Source: Hyphomicrobiales bacterium (GTDB lineage Bacteria; Pseudomonadota; Alphaproteobacteria; Rhizobiales; Rhizobiaceae). From it: a stretch of 64,000 bases of DNA. The translations under genes and the position numbers were made by a program. Positions 8,802-18,338 of this stretch are shown in pieces (the stretch's first letter is position 1; each line of letters begins with the position of its first letter). The notes below the pieces were generated by a model. It did not search any database. It saw nothing but the letters and a program-made list of their open reading frames with translations, and was not told the DNA's origin. The stretch covers positions 1 to 64,000 of the forward strand of contig UCIV01000001.1 of the NCBI GenBank assembly GCA_900472575.1, given 5' to 3'.

Positions 8802-9620
8802 ATGGTTCAGGCATCCGGCCTTATGGCAGGCAAGCGCGGGCTCATCATGGGCGTTGCGAACAATCGCTCGATTGCATGGGGCATTGCCAAGGCCGTCGTC
8901 GACAATGGCGGCGAAGTGGCCTTCACCTATCAGGGCGATGCGCTGAAGAAGCGGGTCGAACCGCTGGCGGCCGAACTCGGCGCCTTCATGGCCGGCCACT
9001 GTGATGTCAGTGACGAAGCGACGATCGACGAGGTCTTCGCCAATCTCGAAAATCACTGGGGCAAGATCGACTTCATCGTGCACGCCATCGGCTTTTCCGA
9101 CAAGGACGAGCTGACCGGCCGTTATGTCGACACCTCTGCCGACAATTTTGCCAAGACGATGCAGATCTCGGTCTATTCTTTCACGTCCGTCGCACGCCGG
9201 GCCGAAAAGCTGATGACCGATGGCGGCTCGATGCTGACGCTGACCTATTACGGGGCGGAAAAGGTCATGCCGAACTACAACGTCATGGGCGTTGCAAAGG
9301 CGGCTCTCGAGGCCAGCGTCAAATATCTGGCGGTCGACCTAGGCCCGAAGAACATCCGCGTCAACGCGATCTCGGCCGGTCCGATCAAGACACTTGCCGC
9401 ATCCGGCATCGGTGACTTCCGCTACATCTTGAAATGGAACGAGTACAATGCGCCGCTGCGCCGTACCGTCACCATCGAAGATGTCGGCGATGTCGGCCTT
9501 TACATGCTTTCCGACCTCTCCCGTTCGGTGACCGGCGAGGTGCATCACGCCGACAGCGGTTATCACGCTATCGGCATGAAGGCGGTCGACGCTCCGGACA
9601 TTTCGGTCATCAAGGACTAA
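8802..9620 (+). CDS. fabI: Enoyl-[acyl-carrier-protein] reductase (NADH) FabI
   Basis: A 272-residue short-chain-dehydrogenase-like enzyme that reduces trans-2-enoyl-ACP in the last step of each fatty acid elongation cycle. It has the FabI cofactor motif GVANNRSIAWGIA and the catalytic Tyr-x6-Lys (YNVMGVAK), preceded by LTLTYYGAEKVMPNYN. AISAGPIKTLAASGI is also typical of FabI, the triclosan target. A histidine phosphatase gene starts 14 bp downstream and is likely co-transcribed. Confidence 0.96.
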   Translation: MVQASGLMAGKRGLIMGVANNRSIAWGIAKAVVDNGGEVAFTYQGDALKKRVEPLAAELGAFMAGHCDVSDEATIDEVFANLENHWGKIDFIVHAIGFSDKDELTGRYVDTSADNFAKTMQISVYSFTSVARRAEKLMTDGGSMLTLTYYGAEKVMPNYNVMGVAKAALEASVKYLAVDLGPKNIRVNAISAGPIKTLAASGIGDFRYILKWNEYNAPLRRTVTIEDVGDVGLYMLSDLSRSVTGEVHHADSGYHAIGMKAVDAPDISVIKD

Positions 9621-9634
9621 CGAGGAACGATCCC

Positions 9635-10252
9635 GTGCTTGTCTATGTGATCCGCCACGGCCAGACGGACTGGAATGCCGAAGGTCGTCTTCAGGGACAA
9701 AAGGATATCCCGATCAATGCGATCGGGCGTGGACAGGCTACCCGTAACGGTGAAACGCTGCGCGAACTCGTCGGCTCAGCCGACGGGTTCGATTTCGTTG
9801 CAAGCCCCCTTTGGCGTACAAGGGAGACAATGGAGCGCATACGGACAGCCATGGGATTGGACCCGGCGGGCTACCGTACAGATGAACTCCTTAAAGAGCT
9901 TTCGTTCGGTGACTGGGAAGGGTTTACCACCGCCGAGATAAAGAAGACTGCTCCGGAGCGACTGCGGGAACGTTCAAAAAACAAGTGGAGCTTCATTCCA
10001 CCGGGCGAAGATGCCGAGAGCTATGAAATCCTTTCCTGGCGTATAGGCGCATGGCTCGCGTCGCTGAAGGGACCGACGATTTCCGTCAGCCACGGCGGAG
10101 TGCTTCGCTCGCTTTTCCGCATTATCGGCAATGTCGATGAAGATGAAGCCGCCAACATGCCGATCCATCAGGACCGTATCGTCAGGATCGAGTTGAGTGA
10201 GGGCGACGCGGGTGACGGAACGGTTGCCAAAGGTTCGATCGCCTGGATTTAA
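9635..10252 (+). CDS. Histidine phosphatase (phosphoglycerate mutase-like) family protein
   Basis: 205 residues from GTG 9635, which has CGAGGA 8 nt upstream; the frame before it is the shadow of fabI. The catalytic RHG motif is present (IRHGQTDWNAEGRLQG), as is the second active-site His in ISVSHGGVLRSL. Members act as broad phosphatases or cofactor-dependent phosphoglycerate mutases; the short length and the LSFGDWEG acid/base loop favour a phosphatase. It follows fabI closely on the same strand. Confidence 0.88.
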   Translation: MLVYVIRHGQTDWNAEGRLQGQKDIPINAIGRGQATRNGETLRELVGSADGFDFVASPLWRTRETMERIRTAMGLDPAGYRTDELLKELSFGDWEGFTTAEIKKTAPERLRERSKNKWSFIPPGEDAESYEILSWRIGAWLASLKGPTISVSHGGVLRSLFRIIGNVDEDEAANMPIHQDRIVRIELSEGDAGDGTVAKGSIAWI

Positions 10253-10304
10253 GCTGAACGGGCGTCAAACACGTCGAAAGCACCCGCATTCTCTCACTCT
10301 GATA

Positions 10305-10562
10305 TCAAACGATTTCCAGATCGTCGACGATACGGCTGCCGTCTACCATGGTATAGAAGACCAGAACCTTGACGCCTGCCTTCAATCCTTCGAAGTTGAA
10401 CTCTTCCGGAACCTTGTAGGTCTTGCCGTCGTCAAGCGTCAGGCTCAGCGCATTGACGTCCACCTTCCTGATTGTCGCCTCGATATCCGCGCTCTGAGCA
10501 AAGCTGTTGAGCGGCGAGAAGATACTTGCGGTGGCGAGCAGGGTGGCGATGAGCATGCGCAT
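10305..10562 (-). CDS. DUF1344 domain small exported protein
   Basis: An 85-residue protein. ATG at 10562 gives a clean signal peptide (MRMLIATLLATASIF...SFAQ). The longer frame from 10646 adds an implausible leader. The mature part follows the DUF1344 pattern: IRKVDVNALSLTLDDGKTY, then LKAGVKVLVFYTM, a small beta-barrel thought to sit in the periplasm. Function unknown. It is convergent with the phosphatase gene and divergent from the large GGDEF/EAL gene. Confidence 0.75.
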   Translation of the reverse strand: MRMLIATLLATASIFSPLNSFAQSADIEATIRKVDVNALSLTLDDGKTYKVPEEFNFEGLKAGVKVLVFYTMVDGSRIVDDLEIV

Positions 10563-10858
10563 CTTGGAGGCCTTTGATGAGGTCCGTGTGTTTCGTTTCG
10601 AAGCAAAGATAGCCCTCAGAATGTGGCAAAAGTTGCTCTTGATCATGACATTTCGCGCGTGAAACGAGGCATTATTATTAACAAAAATATAACAAATACC
10701 TTTTTTCGACTTTCCCCAGGAACTTCAAAACATCAAAATCAAGTATTAATTAAACATAATTCCTCGTTCACAGCACCCTGTATCGCGAAATGATAAATTA
10801 ACACCCCGCCAATACACTATTTCTCGGTCATCCCGGGTTAGAGAAGGGCATTCAGCAG

Positions 10859-13800
10859 GTGAAATTCAGGCCGCCACACTATTTAAACTGGCACAATATC
10901 ATTGCCTCGAATCCAATTTCCCTGCTTGCGGCACTAACAATTTCGCTTTGCATATTTGCGATTGCACTAGGTCTTGATCGGCGCAATACCGAATTCGGGC
11001 GTGCCGCCTTGCGTGCCGATGTGGAAAACACAGCCTCTGCTGTGTCACGTAACCTGACTGGGCGCATCGAGACAGATATCAAGGATGCGCAGGCGCTTGC
11101 ACAGCGTCTTCTGCGCGAACAGAATGCAACCTCAGACCACCTGCGACATCTCGTCGAGGCAACATTCGACAATCATCGGCATTTTGCCGCGGTAGCCTTG
11201 GCGCCAGATCTTTCCATATCGCAGATCCACACACCCGAGGGTATTTCGAGCGCGGACGCTTCGCTGCCATTCGACGTCAAAAGGTTAGACGCGGATCTGA
11301 TGAATACCAGGGACAAGATGTCGCCGAGTATCGTCACAGGTTCGCAGGAGAACCACCTGACGCTGGTCGTACCGATTGTGCTGGACGATAAGACGCTTCG
11401 CCAGCCCTGGGGCGCGCTTGCCATCGTCATCGACAAAGCGGAGCTTCTGAAGGAAGCGGGAATGATCGTCGACGATGACGCGGGCCGGCCCAGCCCGGTC
11501 GATCTTACGAACTTAAACTTCTCGCTGCGAGACAGGGCGAAACCTGACTATCTGGCGTTTTTTGGCGATGACGCGGTCGACGACCAATCGCCGCTGACCA
11601 AGACGCTGGAGATTGCCGGCTCGCGCTGGGATCTTTCACTTGCCCCGAAGAACGGCTGGGCTACCCCCCCGGAAAACCAGTACCACTTCCGGCTATTTCT
11701 CGCATTCGGTGCGGTTGCGCTCATCGTACCAATCGTGGTGGCGACCGGGCTGCTTTCCGAGCGCAACCGGAATATTGCCGAACTGAAAACGCGTGAATCC
11801 AGCCTTCTTGATCTTTCACAGCGCTTCAATCTCGCGATGGAGGCTTCCAACATCGGCATATGGGAGGTCAGCGGCGACGGGTTGCAGCTCTTCCTGGATC
11901 GGCGCGCCAGACTGCTTCACGGCGTAAACTCGCCACAGGATGTGCAGCGGCTGAAGGGATTGCTGCAGCACGTGGCCACTGAAGATAGAGCGAAAGCGGA
12001 AGCTCATTTCCTTAAATGGGCGCGGCTCTACGAATCCTGCACCGAAACCTATCGCATAACCTCGGCTGACGGCGAGGTCCGGCACTTGAGATCAGCCGGC
12101 GCACGTTACGAAAACATCGACGGCAGCCACCGCATGACCGGTATCGTGTGGGATGTGAGCGCCGACATGCTGATGGCGCAGACGCTGCGCGACGCCAAGG
12201 CCAATACCGAGGTCAAGAATGCCGAGCTGGAGCTTGCGCTGGACGAATTGTCGAGCCGCGAGCGGGAGCTTGAGGAACTATCCGGCAAGCTCGACCTCGC
12301 ACTTGCCTCCTACGGCTGCGGCATATGGGAATATACGCCCGGGCAGGGCACCGAAACGTGGGATGCGCGCATGTGCCAGCTGTATGGCATCCCTTTCACC
12401 AACGGCATCATAACCCAGGAACGCTGGCTCAATCTGCTCTTGCCCGAAGACCGACCGATCGCGATCAACGCATCGAGAGCGTATCTCAGCGGCCAAACGA
12501 AGGAGGCATTGGTGGTTCGCGTAGCGCAGGCGGACGGTACGATCCGCTACGTGCGCTCCGTCGGCCAGCTGCATCAGGGTAAGGACGGCTCGAAGAAACT
12601 CATCGGGCTGGCCTTTGATGTGACGAAGGATACGGCACTCACGGTGGAACTGCAGAAGGCCAAGACAGAAGCGGACGCCAAGAACAGCGAACTCGAAATT
12701 GCCAAGAGCAGGATCGAACACAATGCGCTGCATGACCCGCTGACGCTGCTGGCTAATCGGCGCAAGCTCGACATGGAGCTCGACGCCCTGTCTCGCGCTT
12801 CGGGCAGGCGAAAATTCGCCCTGCTTCACCTCGATCTCGACCGTTTCAAGCAGATCAACGATACGCTGGGACATGCCGCAGGCGACGCGATGCTCGTGCA
12901 CGCCTCCAAAATCCTGACCCGCAATATCAACGAAAAAGATACGGTCGCTCGCATCGGCGGCGACGAATTCGTCATTCTGGTGCACGATCAGGCAAGCTCG
13001 AAGGAGCTTGCGCAGCTTGCGGCCCGGATCATTTCCGAGTTTCGCCAGCCGCTCGATTTCGACGGGTTTTCCTGCCGCTGCGGTGTGTCGATCGGGATTG
13101 CCGAAGCCAATGGCACGCATGTCGATGCGCGGCGCATTCTCGTCAATGCCGATCTGGCGCTTTACCGGGCCAAGGGCATGGGGCGCAACCGGTTCGAATT
13201 CTTTACACAGAACCTGCATGCGGAGATTATCGATCATAAGCGGACGGCGGACGAGCTGCTGGCGGCAATCGAGAACCATGAGTTTTCCGCCTGGTACCAG
13301 CCACAGATCAGCGCGGGCACACATAAGCTGACGGGCGTCGAGGCGCTTATCCGCTGGCGGCATCCCCGCCGGGGCCTGCTTGCTCCCGACCAGTTCCTGA
13401 AGATCGCAGACGACCTTAACGTGACGGCGACGCTCGATCAGCTGATGCTGGAAACGGTGCTGAAAGACAAGATGCGCTGGGCAGCCATGGGAGTCGCCGT
13501 GCCCAGGGTTTCTGTCAACGTGTCGTCGCGACGGCTGCATGACGAACACCTGATCGACATGCTGCGTGGCCTGCAGATCGCACCCGGCGAGATCGCCTTC
13601 GAACTGGTGGAATCGATCTTCCTCGATGACAGCGACAGCGCCGTCGTCGCCAATCTGGACCGGATCAAGGAACTCGGCATCGATGTGGAGATCGATGATT
13701 TCGGCACCGGGCACACCTCGATCGTCAGCCTTTTGCGGCTGAAACCGAAGCGACTGAAGATAGACAAGCAACTGGTTCTGCCAATCCTTCATTCGCCGCA

Positions 13801-14008
13801 AGAGCGCGCGCTGGTTCGATCGATCATCGATATAGCCCGTTCACTCGGCGTCGAAACGGTTGCGGAAGGTGTCGAGACCTTCGAACACGCAAGTCTGCTC
13901 GAGGACCTCGGCTGCGATCTTCTGCAGGGTTATGCCTTCGCGCGCGCCCTGCCCTTCGACGATTTCACGTTAAGAGCACAGGAAGGCTGGCAAAGATCGG
14001 TAGCATGA
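10859..14008 (+). CDS. Membrane sensor with PAS repeats, GGDEF and EAL domains (c-di-GMP turnover)
   Basis: A 1049-residue protein starting at GTG 10859. It has transmembrane helices at about 20-40 and 277-300 enclosing a periplasmic sensor region, then two PAS-like domains (about 320-440 and 475-590) separated by a coiled coil. A GGDEF domain follows with an intact active-site loop RIGGDEF near residue 700, then an EAL domain with intact GVEAL (about 828) and DDFGTGHTS (about 945). Both catalytic motifs look complete, so it may make and degrade cyclic di-GMP, coupling an envelope signal to motility or biofilm. The 212 bp upstream are unusually A+T-rich. Confidence 0.92.
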   Translation: MKFRPPHYLNWHNIIASNPISLLAALTISLCIFAIALGLDRRNTEFGRAALRADVENTASAVSRNLTGRIETDIKDAQALAQRLLREQNATSDHLRHLVEATFDNHRHFAAVALAPDLSISQIHTPEGISSADASLPFDVKRLDADLMNTRDKMSPSIVTGSQENHLTLVVPIVLDDKTLRQPWGALAIVIDKAELLKEAGMIVDDDAGRPSPVDLTNLNFSLRDRAKPDYLAFFGDDAVDDQSPLTKTLEIAGSRWDLSLAPKNGWATPPENQYHFRLFLAFGAVALIVPIVVATGLLSERNRNIAELKTRESSLLDLSQRFNLAMEASNIGIWEVSGDGLQLFLDRRARLLHGVNSPQDVQRLKGLLQHVATEDRAKAEAHFLKWARLYESCTETYRITSADGEVRHLRSAGARYENIDGSHRMTGIVWDVSADMLMAQTLRDAKANTEVKNAELELALDELSSRERELEELSGKLDLALASYGCGIWEYTPGQGTETWDARMCQLYGIPFTNGIITQERWLNLLLPEDRPIAINASRAYLSGQTKEALVVRVAQADGTIRYVRSVGQLHQGKDGSKKLIGLAFDVTKDTALTVELQKAKTEADAKNSELEIAKSRIEHNALHDPLTLLANRRKLDMELDALSRASGRRKFALLHLDLDRFKQINDTLGHAAGDAMLVHASKILTRNINEKDTVARIGGDEFVILVHDQASSKELAQLAARIISEFRQPLDFDGFSCRCGVSIGIAEANGTHVDARRILVNADLALYRAKGMGRNRFEFFTQNLHAEIIDHKRTADELLAAIENHEFSAWYQPQISAGTHKLTGVEALIRWRHPRRGLLAPDQFLKIADDLNVTATLDQLMLETVLKDKMRWAAMGVAVPRVSVNVSSRRLHDEHLIDMLRGLQIAPGEIAFELVESIFLDDSDSAVVANLDRIKELGIDVEIDDFGTGHTSIVSLLRLKPKRLKIDKQLVLPILHSPQERALVRSIIDIARSLGVETVAEGVETFEHASLLEDLGCDLLQGYAFARALPFDDFTLRAQEGWQRSVA

Positions 14009-14155
14009 GCCGCCGAACCTTGCGCCTGTCGACCGGACTGTTCACCCGGCGGGTACCGGCAGCAAGCAAGAAAGGCTTGTCCGCGCCCATGCTTTTGCCT
14101 AATAAAGCCTCGATAAAACCGGCGGTTCAAGCGCCCTTGCAGCCAGGCAGTCTTC

Positions 14156-15253
14156 ATGTCCCACAATTCGTTCGGCCATCTTTTCCGCGTTACGACCTGG
14201 GGCGAAAGCCATGGTCCCGCACTCGGTTGCGTGGTCGATGGCTGCCCTCCCGGACTGCGCTTCACCCATGCCGACATTCAGGCCTGGATGGACAAGCGCA
14301 AGCCCGGCCAGTCGCGTTTCGTCACCCAGCGGCGCGAAGATGACGTCGTCAAGGTTCTCTCGGGCGTGATGTTCGACGAGGACGGCGAGACGATGATCTC
14401 GACCGGCACGCCGATCTCGATGCTTATCGAGAATACCGATCAGCGTTCCAAGGATTATGGCGAGATCGCCCGCCGCTATCGTCCCGGCCATGCCGACTAT
14501 ACCTATGACGTCAAATACGGCATTCGCGATTATCGCGGCGGCGGACGCTCGTCTGCCCGCGAAACCGCGGCCCGTGTCGCCGCCGGCGGCATTGCACGGC
14601 TTGTTGTGCCGAGTGTGACCGTGCGCGGTGCGCTCGTCCAGATCGGCAAGCACAAGATCAACCGGAATAACTGGGACTGGCGCCAAGTCGACCAGAACCC
14701 GTTCTTCTGCCCCGACCCGGAGATGGTTCCGGTTTGGGAAGAGTATCTCGACGGCATCCGCAAATCCGGTTCCTCGATCGGCGCGGTTGTCGAAGTTATC
14801 GCCGAAGGTGTTCCGGCAGGTCTCGGCGCGCCGATCTACGGCAAGCTCGATCAGGACATCGCCTCGCTGCTGATGTCGATCAACGCTGTGAAGGGCGTCG
14901 AGATCGGCGAAGGCTTTGCCTCGGCGGAACTGACCGGCGAGGAAAATGCCGACGAGATGCGGATGGGCAATGACGGCAAGCCGATCTTCCTGTCCAACCA
15001 TGCCGGCGGCATTCTCGGTGGTATTTCTACCGGAGAAGCCATCGTCGCCCGCTTTGCGATCAAGCCGACCTCGTCGATCCTCACCGAGCGCCAGTCGATC
15101 GATGCCGATGGCCATAATGTCGATGTGCGCACCAAGGGCCGCCACGACCCCTGTGTCGGGATCCGCGCCGTGCCGATCGGCGAAGCCATGGTCGCCTGCG
15201 CGATTGCAGATCATTATCTTAGGGATCGCGGCCAGACCGGCCGCCTGAAATAG
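14156..15253 (+). CDS. aroC: Chorismate synthase
   Basis: A 365-residue enzyme that forms chorismate from 5-enolpyruvylshikimate 3-phosphate using reduced FMN, the last step of the shikimate pathway. The N-terminal signature is intact ([24 protein letters not shown]), with the [37 protein letters not shown] block and the C-terminal [18 protein letters not shown]. Length is normal for the family. It lies 10 bp upstream of ribB on the same strand, so the two are probably co-transcribed. Confidence 0.97.
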   Translation: MSHNSFGHLFRVTTWGESHGPALGCVVDGCPPGLRFTHADIQAWMDKRKPGQSRFVTQRREDDVVKVLSGVMFDEDGETMISTGTPISMLIENTDQRSKDYGEIARRYRPGHADYTYDVKYGIRDYRGGGRSSARETAARVAAGGIARLVVPSVTVRGALVQIGKHKINRNNWDWRQVDQNPFFCPDPEMVPVWEEYLDGIRKSGSSIGAVVEVIAEGVPAGLGAPIYGKLDQDIASLLMSINAVKGVEIGEGFASAELTGEENADEMRMGNDGKPIFLSNHAGGILGGISTGEAIVARFAIKPTSSILTERQSIDADGHNVDVRTKGRHDPCVGIRAVPIGEAMVACAIADHYLRDRGQTGRLK

Positions 15254-15263
15254 GAATTTTCCA

Positions 15264-16364
15264 ATGGTTTACGATCAGAAGTCCGTCGTTGAAGCCATCC
15301 GCGCCTTCGAGGCCGGAGAGATCGTCGTTGTTACCGATGACGACGACCGCGAGAACGAGGGCGATCTGATCGTCGCCGCCGTGCATTGCACGCCCGAAAA
15401 GATGGCTTTCATCGTGCGCCACACATCCGGCATCGTCTGCGCGCCGATGCCGCGCGAGGAAGCCAAGCGGCTGAACCTCAACGCCATGGTAGCCGAAAAC
15501 GACAGCGCGCACACGACGGCCTTTACAGTCAGCGTCGATTTCAAGCATGGCACGACGACCGGCATTTCCGCCGACGACCGGACGCTGACCGTGCGCAACC
15601 TTGCAAACCCGAATGTCGGGGCTGCCGATTTCGTCCGTCCCGGCCATATCTTTCCGCTGATTTCGCGCGAAGGCGGCGTTCTGATGCGCTCCGGCCATAC
15701 GGAAGCGGCGACCGACCTCTGCAAGCTCGCCAACCTGCCGCCGATTGGCGTGATTTCCGAACTCGTCAACGACAACGGCACCGTGATGCGCGGCCAGCAG
15801 GTGGCGGCATTCGCCGTCGAACACGGGCTGAAGCAGATTTCCGTTGCCGACCTGATCGCCTATCGGCAGCGCAAGGAAACCCTGATCCAATTGATCTCGT
15901 CCTTCGACGTGACAACCCCGGTCGGCCGCGCCAAGGCGCATGCCTATTCGCTGCCCTGGGACCCGATGCAGCATGTCGCCGTGATCTTCGGCGACATCCG
16001 TGACGGCGTCGACATTCCAGTTCGCCTTCACCTCGAAAACGTGGCGCAGGACGTCTTCGGCGTCGAGCGGTCGGTCGAGCGCTACATGAAGATGATCGAG
16101 AACGAAGGCCGCGGCGTGATCATCTACCTGCGCGAAGGTTCCGTCGGCGTCGGCCAGACAGAACATGGACGCAAGATGCGCCAGGATCAGGAAGCCCATG
16201 CCGAGGCCCAGGCGCGCGAAAGCGAATGGCTGGAGATCGGGCTTGGCGCGCAGATCCTGAAAGATCTCGGCGTCACCTCGATCAAGCTCCTCACCCGAAG
16301 CGAACGCCACTATGTGGGGCTGGAAGGGTTCGGCATCCGGATCGCCGAGACGGTGATCTGCTGA
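15264..16364 (+). CDS. ribB: 3,4-dihydroxy-2-butanone-4-phosphate synthase with degenerate GTP cyclohydrolase II-like domain
   Basis: A 366-residue protein. Residues 1-205 are the RibB domain, with the acidic DDDDRENEGDLI loop and the RPGHIFPL and HTEAATDLC motifs. It converts ribulose 5-phosphate to the four-carbon riboflavin precursor plus formate. Residues 210-366 follow the RibA fold, but the zinc-binding Cys cluster expected after DVFG is absent and GTP-site residues are poorly kept, so cyclohydrolase activity is unlikely. It follows aroC by 10 bp. Confidence 0.93.
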   Translation: MVYDQKSVVEAIRAFEAGEIVVVTDDDDRENEGDLIVAAVHCTPEKMAFIVRHTSGIVCAPMPREEAKRLNLNAMVAENDSAHTTAFTVSVDFKHGTTTGISADDRTLTVRNLANPNVGAADFVRPGHIFPLISREGGVLMRSGHTEAATDLCKLANLPPIGVISELVNDNGTVMRGQQVAAFAVEHGLKQISVADLIAYRQRKETLIQLISSFDVTTPVGRAKAHAYSLPWDPMQHVAVIFGDIRDGVDIPVRLHLENVAQDVFGVERSVERYMKMIENEGRGVIIYLREGSVGVGQTEHGRKMRQDQEAHAEAQARESEWLEIGLGAQILKDLGVTSIKLLTRSERHYVGLEGFGIRIAETVIC

Positions 16365-16433
16365 CCCCTACAATTCCGGGATTGTAACGTCTTTCGTTTC
16401 GTCGGATCGTCGCTCATTGTCGGGCGGCGATTT

Positions 16434-16445
16434 TTCGTGTACGAA
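16434..16445. promoter_or_regulatory. 12-bp near-palindrome upstream of brnT (possible BrnA operator)
   Basis: TTCGTGTACGAA has 5-bp arms around a GT centre and lies 2 bp upstream of the brnT ATG. BrnT/BrnA operons are autorepressed by the DNA-binding BrnA antitoxin. A palindrome at this position fits, but it is short and could be chance. Confidence 0.35.
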
Positions 16446-16447
16446 TA

Positions 16448-16696
16448 ATGCGGATCATCTGGGACGAGCGGAAGCGACGGGTCAATCTGGATAAGCACGG
16501 CTTCGATTTTGCCGAGCTTTCAGTTGAGTTCTTTCTGGCTGCGGTGACCTTGCCTGCCAGAGGCAGGAGGTCGAAGGCTGTCGGTCGGTTAAACGACGGT
16601 ACCATCGTTGTGATATATCTAACCCTCGGCTCGGAAGCGATTTCGGTAATCTCCATGCGCACCGCCCGCCATGACGAACGGAGGATGCTAGAATGA
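16448..16696 (+). CDS. brnT: BrnT family toxin (type II toxin-antitoxin)
   Basis: An 82-residue protein matching BrnT: the N-terminal I-x-W-DERK...NLDKHGFDFAEL, the central strand GRLNDGTIVVIYLTL and the C-terminal ISMRTARHDERR with its catalytic-site His/Arg residues. BrnT is a RelE-fold ribonuclease that blocks translation under stress and is neutralised by BrnA. The stop overlaps the brnA start as ATGA, the usual toxin-first layout of this system. Confidence 0.88.
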   Translation: MRIIWDERKRRVNLDKHGFDFAELSVEFFLAAVTLPARGRRSKAVGRLNDGTIVVIYLTLGSEAISVISMRTARHDERRMLE

Positions 16697-17007
16697 AAAT
16701 AAAGCCAGAGTTGCAGACAGAATTCCGGCCCGGACGCGGGTATACAAAGGAAGACTGGGACGCCGTGGATAGCCCTCCTCTCACCAAGAAAGAACTAGCC
16801 AGCATGCGTCCCTTCCGCGAAGTCTTTCCGGAGATTGCCGAGAAGATGGAAAAGGCAATTGCTGCCCGCGGCCGCCCCAAGGTCGAGGCGCCGAAGGTTG
16901 CCGTGACGTTGCGGCTCGATCCCGACGTGCTCAACAGGTTCAAGGCATCCGGCAAGGACTGGCGCAGCCGTATGGCGGAAGAGTTGCGCAAGGCCGCCGG
17001 ATTTTAA
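16693..17007 (+). CDS. brnA: BrnA family antitoxin
   Basis: A 104-residue protein with a short N-terminal toxin-wrapping region and the conserved C-terminal ribbon-helix-helix-like segment (VTLRLDPDVLNRFKASGKDWRSRMAEELRKAAGF). It should bind and neutralise BrnT and repress the operon. It overlaps brnT by 4 nt. The stop is only 4 bp from the convergent dehydrogenase gene at 17012. Confidence 0.88.
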   Translation: MKIKPELQTEFRPGRGYTKEDWDAVDSPPLTKKELASMRPFREVFPEIAEKMEKAIAARGRPKVEAPKVAVTLRLDPDVLNRFKASGKDWRSRMAEELRKAAGF

Positions 17008-17011
17008 ACCT

Positions 17012-18010
17012 TCAGCGGCTGGCCGCCAGTATCTTCTCGATAAAACGGTGCGCCTGCAGCGCATCGTGACCGGAGACGCGCAATGTCTCTTCACCGGTGA
17101 TCGAACCGATAAAATTGCCGATCAGGGCGCGGTGCATCTCATGCCCGAAGGCCATCGGATCGACGCCCGTGCCGATCGACTGCTCGCCCCCCACCTTTGC
17201 CACCGTGCCGTCCATGAACGCTGCTTCCAGCGTGTCGCCGGAAAGGGTGGCCGTGCCGTGCGTGCCGATCAGTTCGATCCGGTCTGGCAGGCCGGGATAG
17301 GCCGAGGTCGTGGCGTTCAGCGTGCCGATCGCGCCGCTTTCGAAGGAGAGGCAGGCCGCGACCAGATCCTCTGTCTCCATCTGGTGGATGGGCGTGGTGC
17401 GAACGAAGGAGGAAACATCCTTGGGCGCGCCGGCATAACTCAGGAGAAGGTCGATCGTGTGGATCGCCTGGGTGAGCAGGACGCCGCCGCCGTCACGCGC
17501 CCTCGTTCCCCTGCCCTCGACATCGTAATAGCTTTGCGGCCGCCAGTTGCGAATGGCAGCGGATGCGCCGACCAGCGAACCGAGGCGGCCGGTGACGACC
17601 AGAAGATCGAGCGCGAGTGCGGCCGGGCGAAACCGGTTCTGCAGCACGACGCCCAATTTCACATTCGCCTTCTCAGCCGCAGCCACAATAGCCTCGGCCC
17701 GTTGAAGGCTGATATCCAATGGCTTTTCCAGGAGAATGTGTTTTCCTGCCGCTGCGGCACGCTCGACAAGCTCCAAATGGCTGCTTGGAGGTGTGAGGAT
17801 CAGCACGGCATCGATATCCGGATCGTCGAAAATAGCGTCGAGACTGTCGATAACCGGGATCGGGTATTGTGCGGCGAAAGCCTCGCGACGTGCCGCTGTC
17901 GGGCTGTAGGCTGCAACGCATTCGACCTGATCGGCGAGATCGATCAAGGCTCGGGCGTGGTGGCCTGCCGCCATGCCAAGACCAATCATCGCCACCTGTA
18001 GTTTTGCCAT
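17012..18010 (-). CDS. Gfo/Idh/MocA family NAD(P)-dependent oxidoreductase
   Basis: A 332-residue protein. The start at 18010 is supported by GGAGGAAT 5 nt upstream; the frame continues 30 nt further without a better start. The N-terminal Rossmann motif (AMIGLGMAAGHHA) is followed by LLEKPLDISLQRAE, whose EKP Lys contacts the cofactor and active site, and by GGGVLLTQAIHTIDLL, the family's catalytic His region. Such enzymes oxidise sugars, inositols or related polyols; the substrate is undetermined. It is convergent with brnTA and divergent from the glgE operon. Confidence 0.88.
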   Translation of the reverse strand: MAKLQVAMIGLGMAAGHHARALIDLADQVECVAAYSPTAARREAFAAQYPIPVIDSLDAIFDDPDIDAVLILTPPSSHLELVERAAAAGKHILLEKPLDISLQRAEAIVAAAEKANVKLGVVLQNRFRPAALALDLLVVTGRLGSLVGASAAIRNWRPQSYYDVEGRGTRARDGGGVLLTQAIHTIDLLLSYAGAPKDVSSFVRTTPIHQMETEDLVAACLSFESGAIGTLNATTSAYPGLPDRIELIGTHGTATLSGDTLEAAFMDGTVAKVGGEQSIGTGVDPMAFGHEMHRALIGNFIGSITGEETLRVSGHDALQAHRFIEKILAASR

Positions 18011-18338
18011 GTCGTATTCCTCCCGATATGCAGCGTCCAAGACTTAACCGGATCGTCGCTGCTTTGCGATGCCGGAAGATCCGTCAGTGACATCGTCCTG
18101 GCGTGACGAATGGACGCCTTTCATAAACTGCTGCGAAACCGAGCAGGAAAGCGCTCTCGGATCAATCCCTGATTGCTGTTTATCTTCAACATCTTCGGCA
18201 CCGAAGGAAATGGCAAGGCCGCGCGGGCGGAGATGATTGCTGCAATTTTATCGGAACCAGCCATGCGGGCTTGCAGTTAGTCGAGGACTTCGTGGATCCG
18301 ATCACGTGCCCCCAACCATCAAATGCAAGGCAGGACCG
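18011..18338. other. 328-bp divergent intergenic region
   Basis: This separates the minus-strand dehydrogenase from the plus-strand glgE operon. It holds the GGAGG ribosome site of the dehydrogenase at its left end and a predicted EcfG-type promoter (18253-18278) facing glgE. No small gene, tRNA-like fold or riboswitch motif was seen in the remainder. Confidence 0.6.
18253..18278 (+). promoter_or_regulatory. Predicted EcfG/RpoE2 general-stress promoter of the glgE operon
   Basis: GGAAC at 18253-18257 and a TT at 18277-18278, spaced by 19 nt, fit the alphaproteobacterial general-stress sigma factor pattern GGAAC-N18/19-TT (here AGTT rather than the usual CGTT). It ends 60 bp before the glgE ATG, a normal leader length. 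Trehalose and glucan genes are sensible members of this regulon. Confidence 0.55.

Noticed and set aside
12278..13801. Long minus-strand open frame (507 codons)
   Set aside because: It is the shadow of the GGDEF/EAL gene. The plus-strand frame has intact domain motifs, while this one has none.
15870..16364. Functional GTP cyclohydrolase II domain in ribB
   Set aside because: The zinc-ligand cysteines expected after DVFG are absent.
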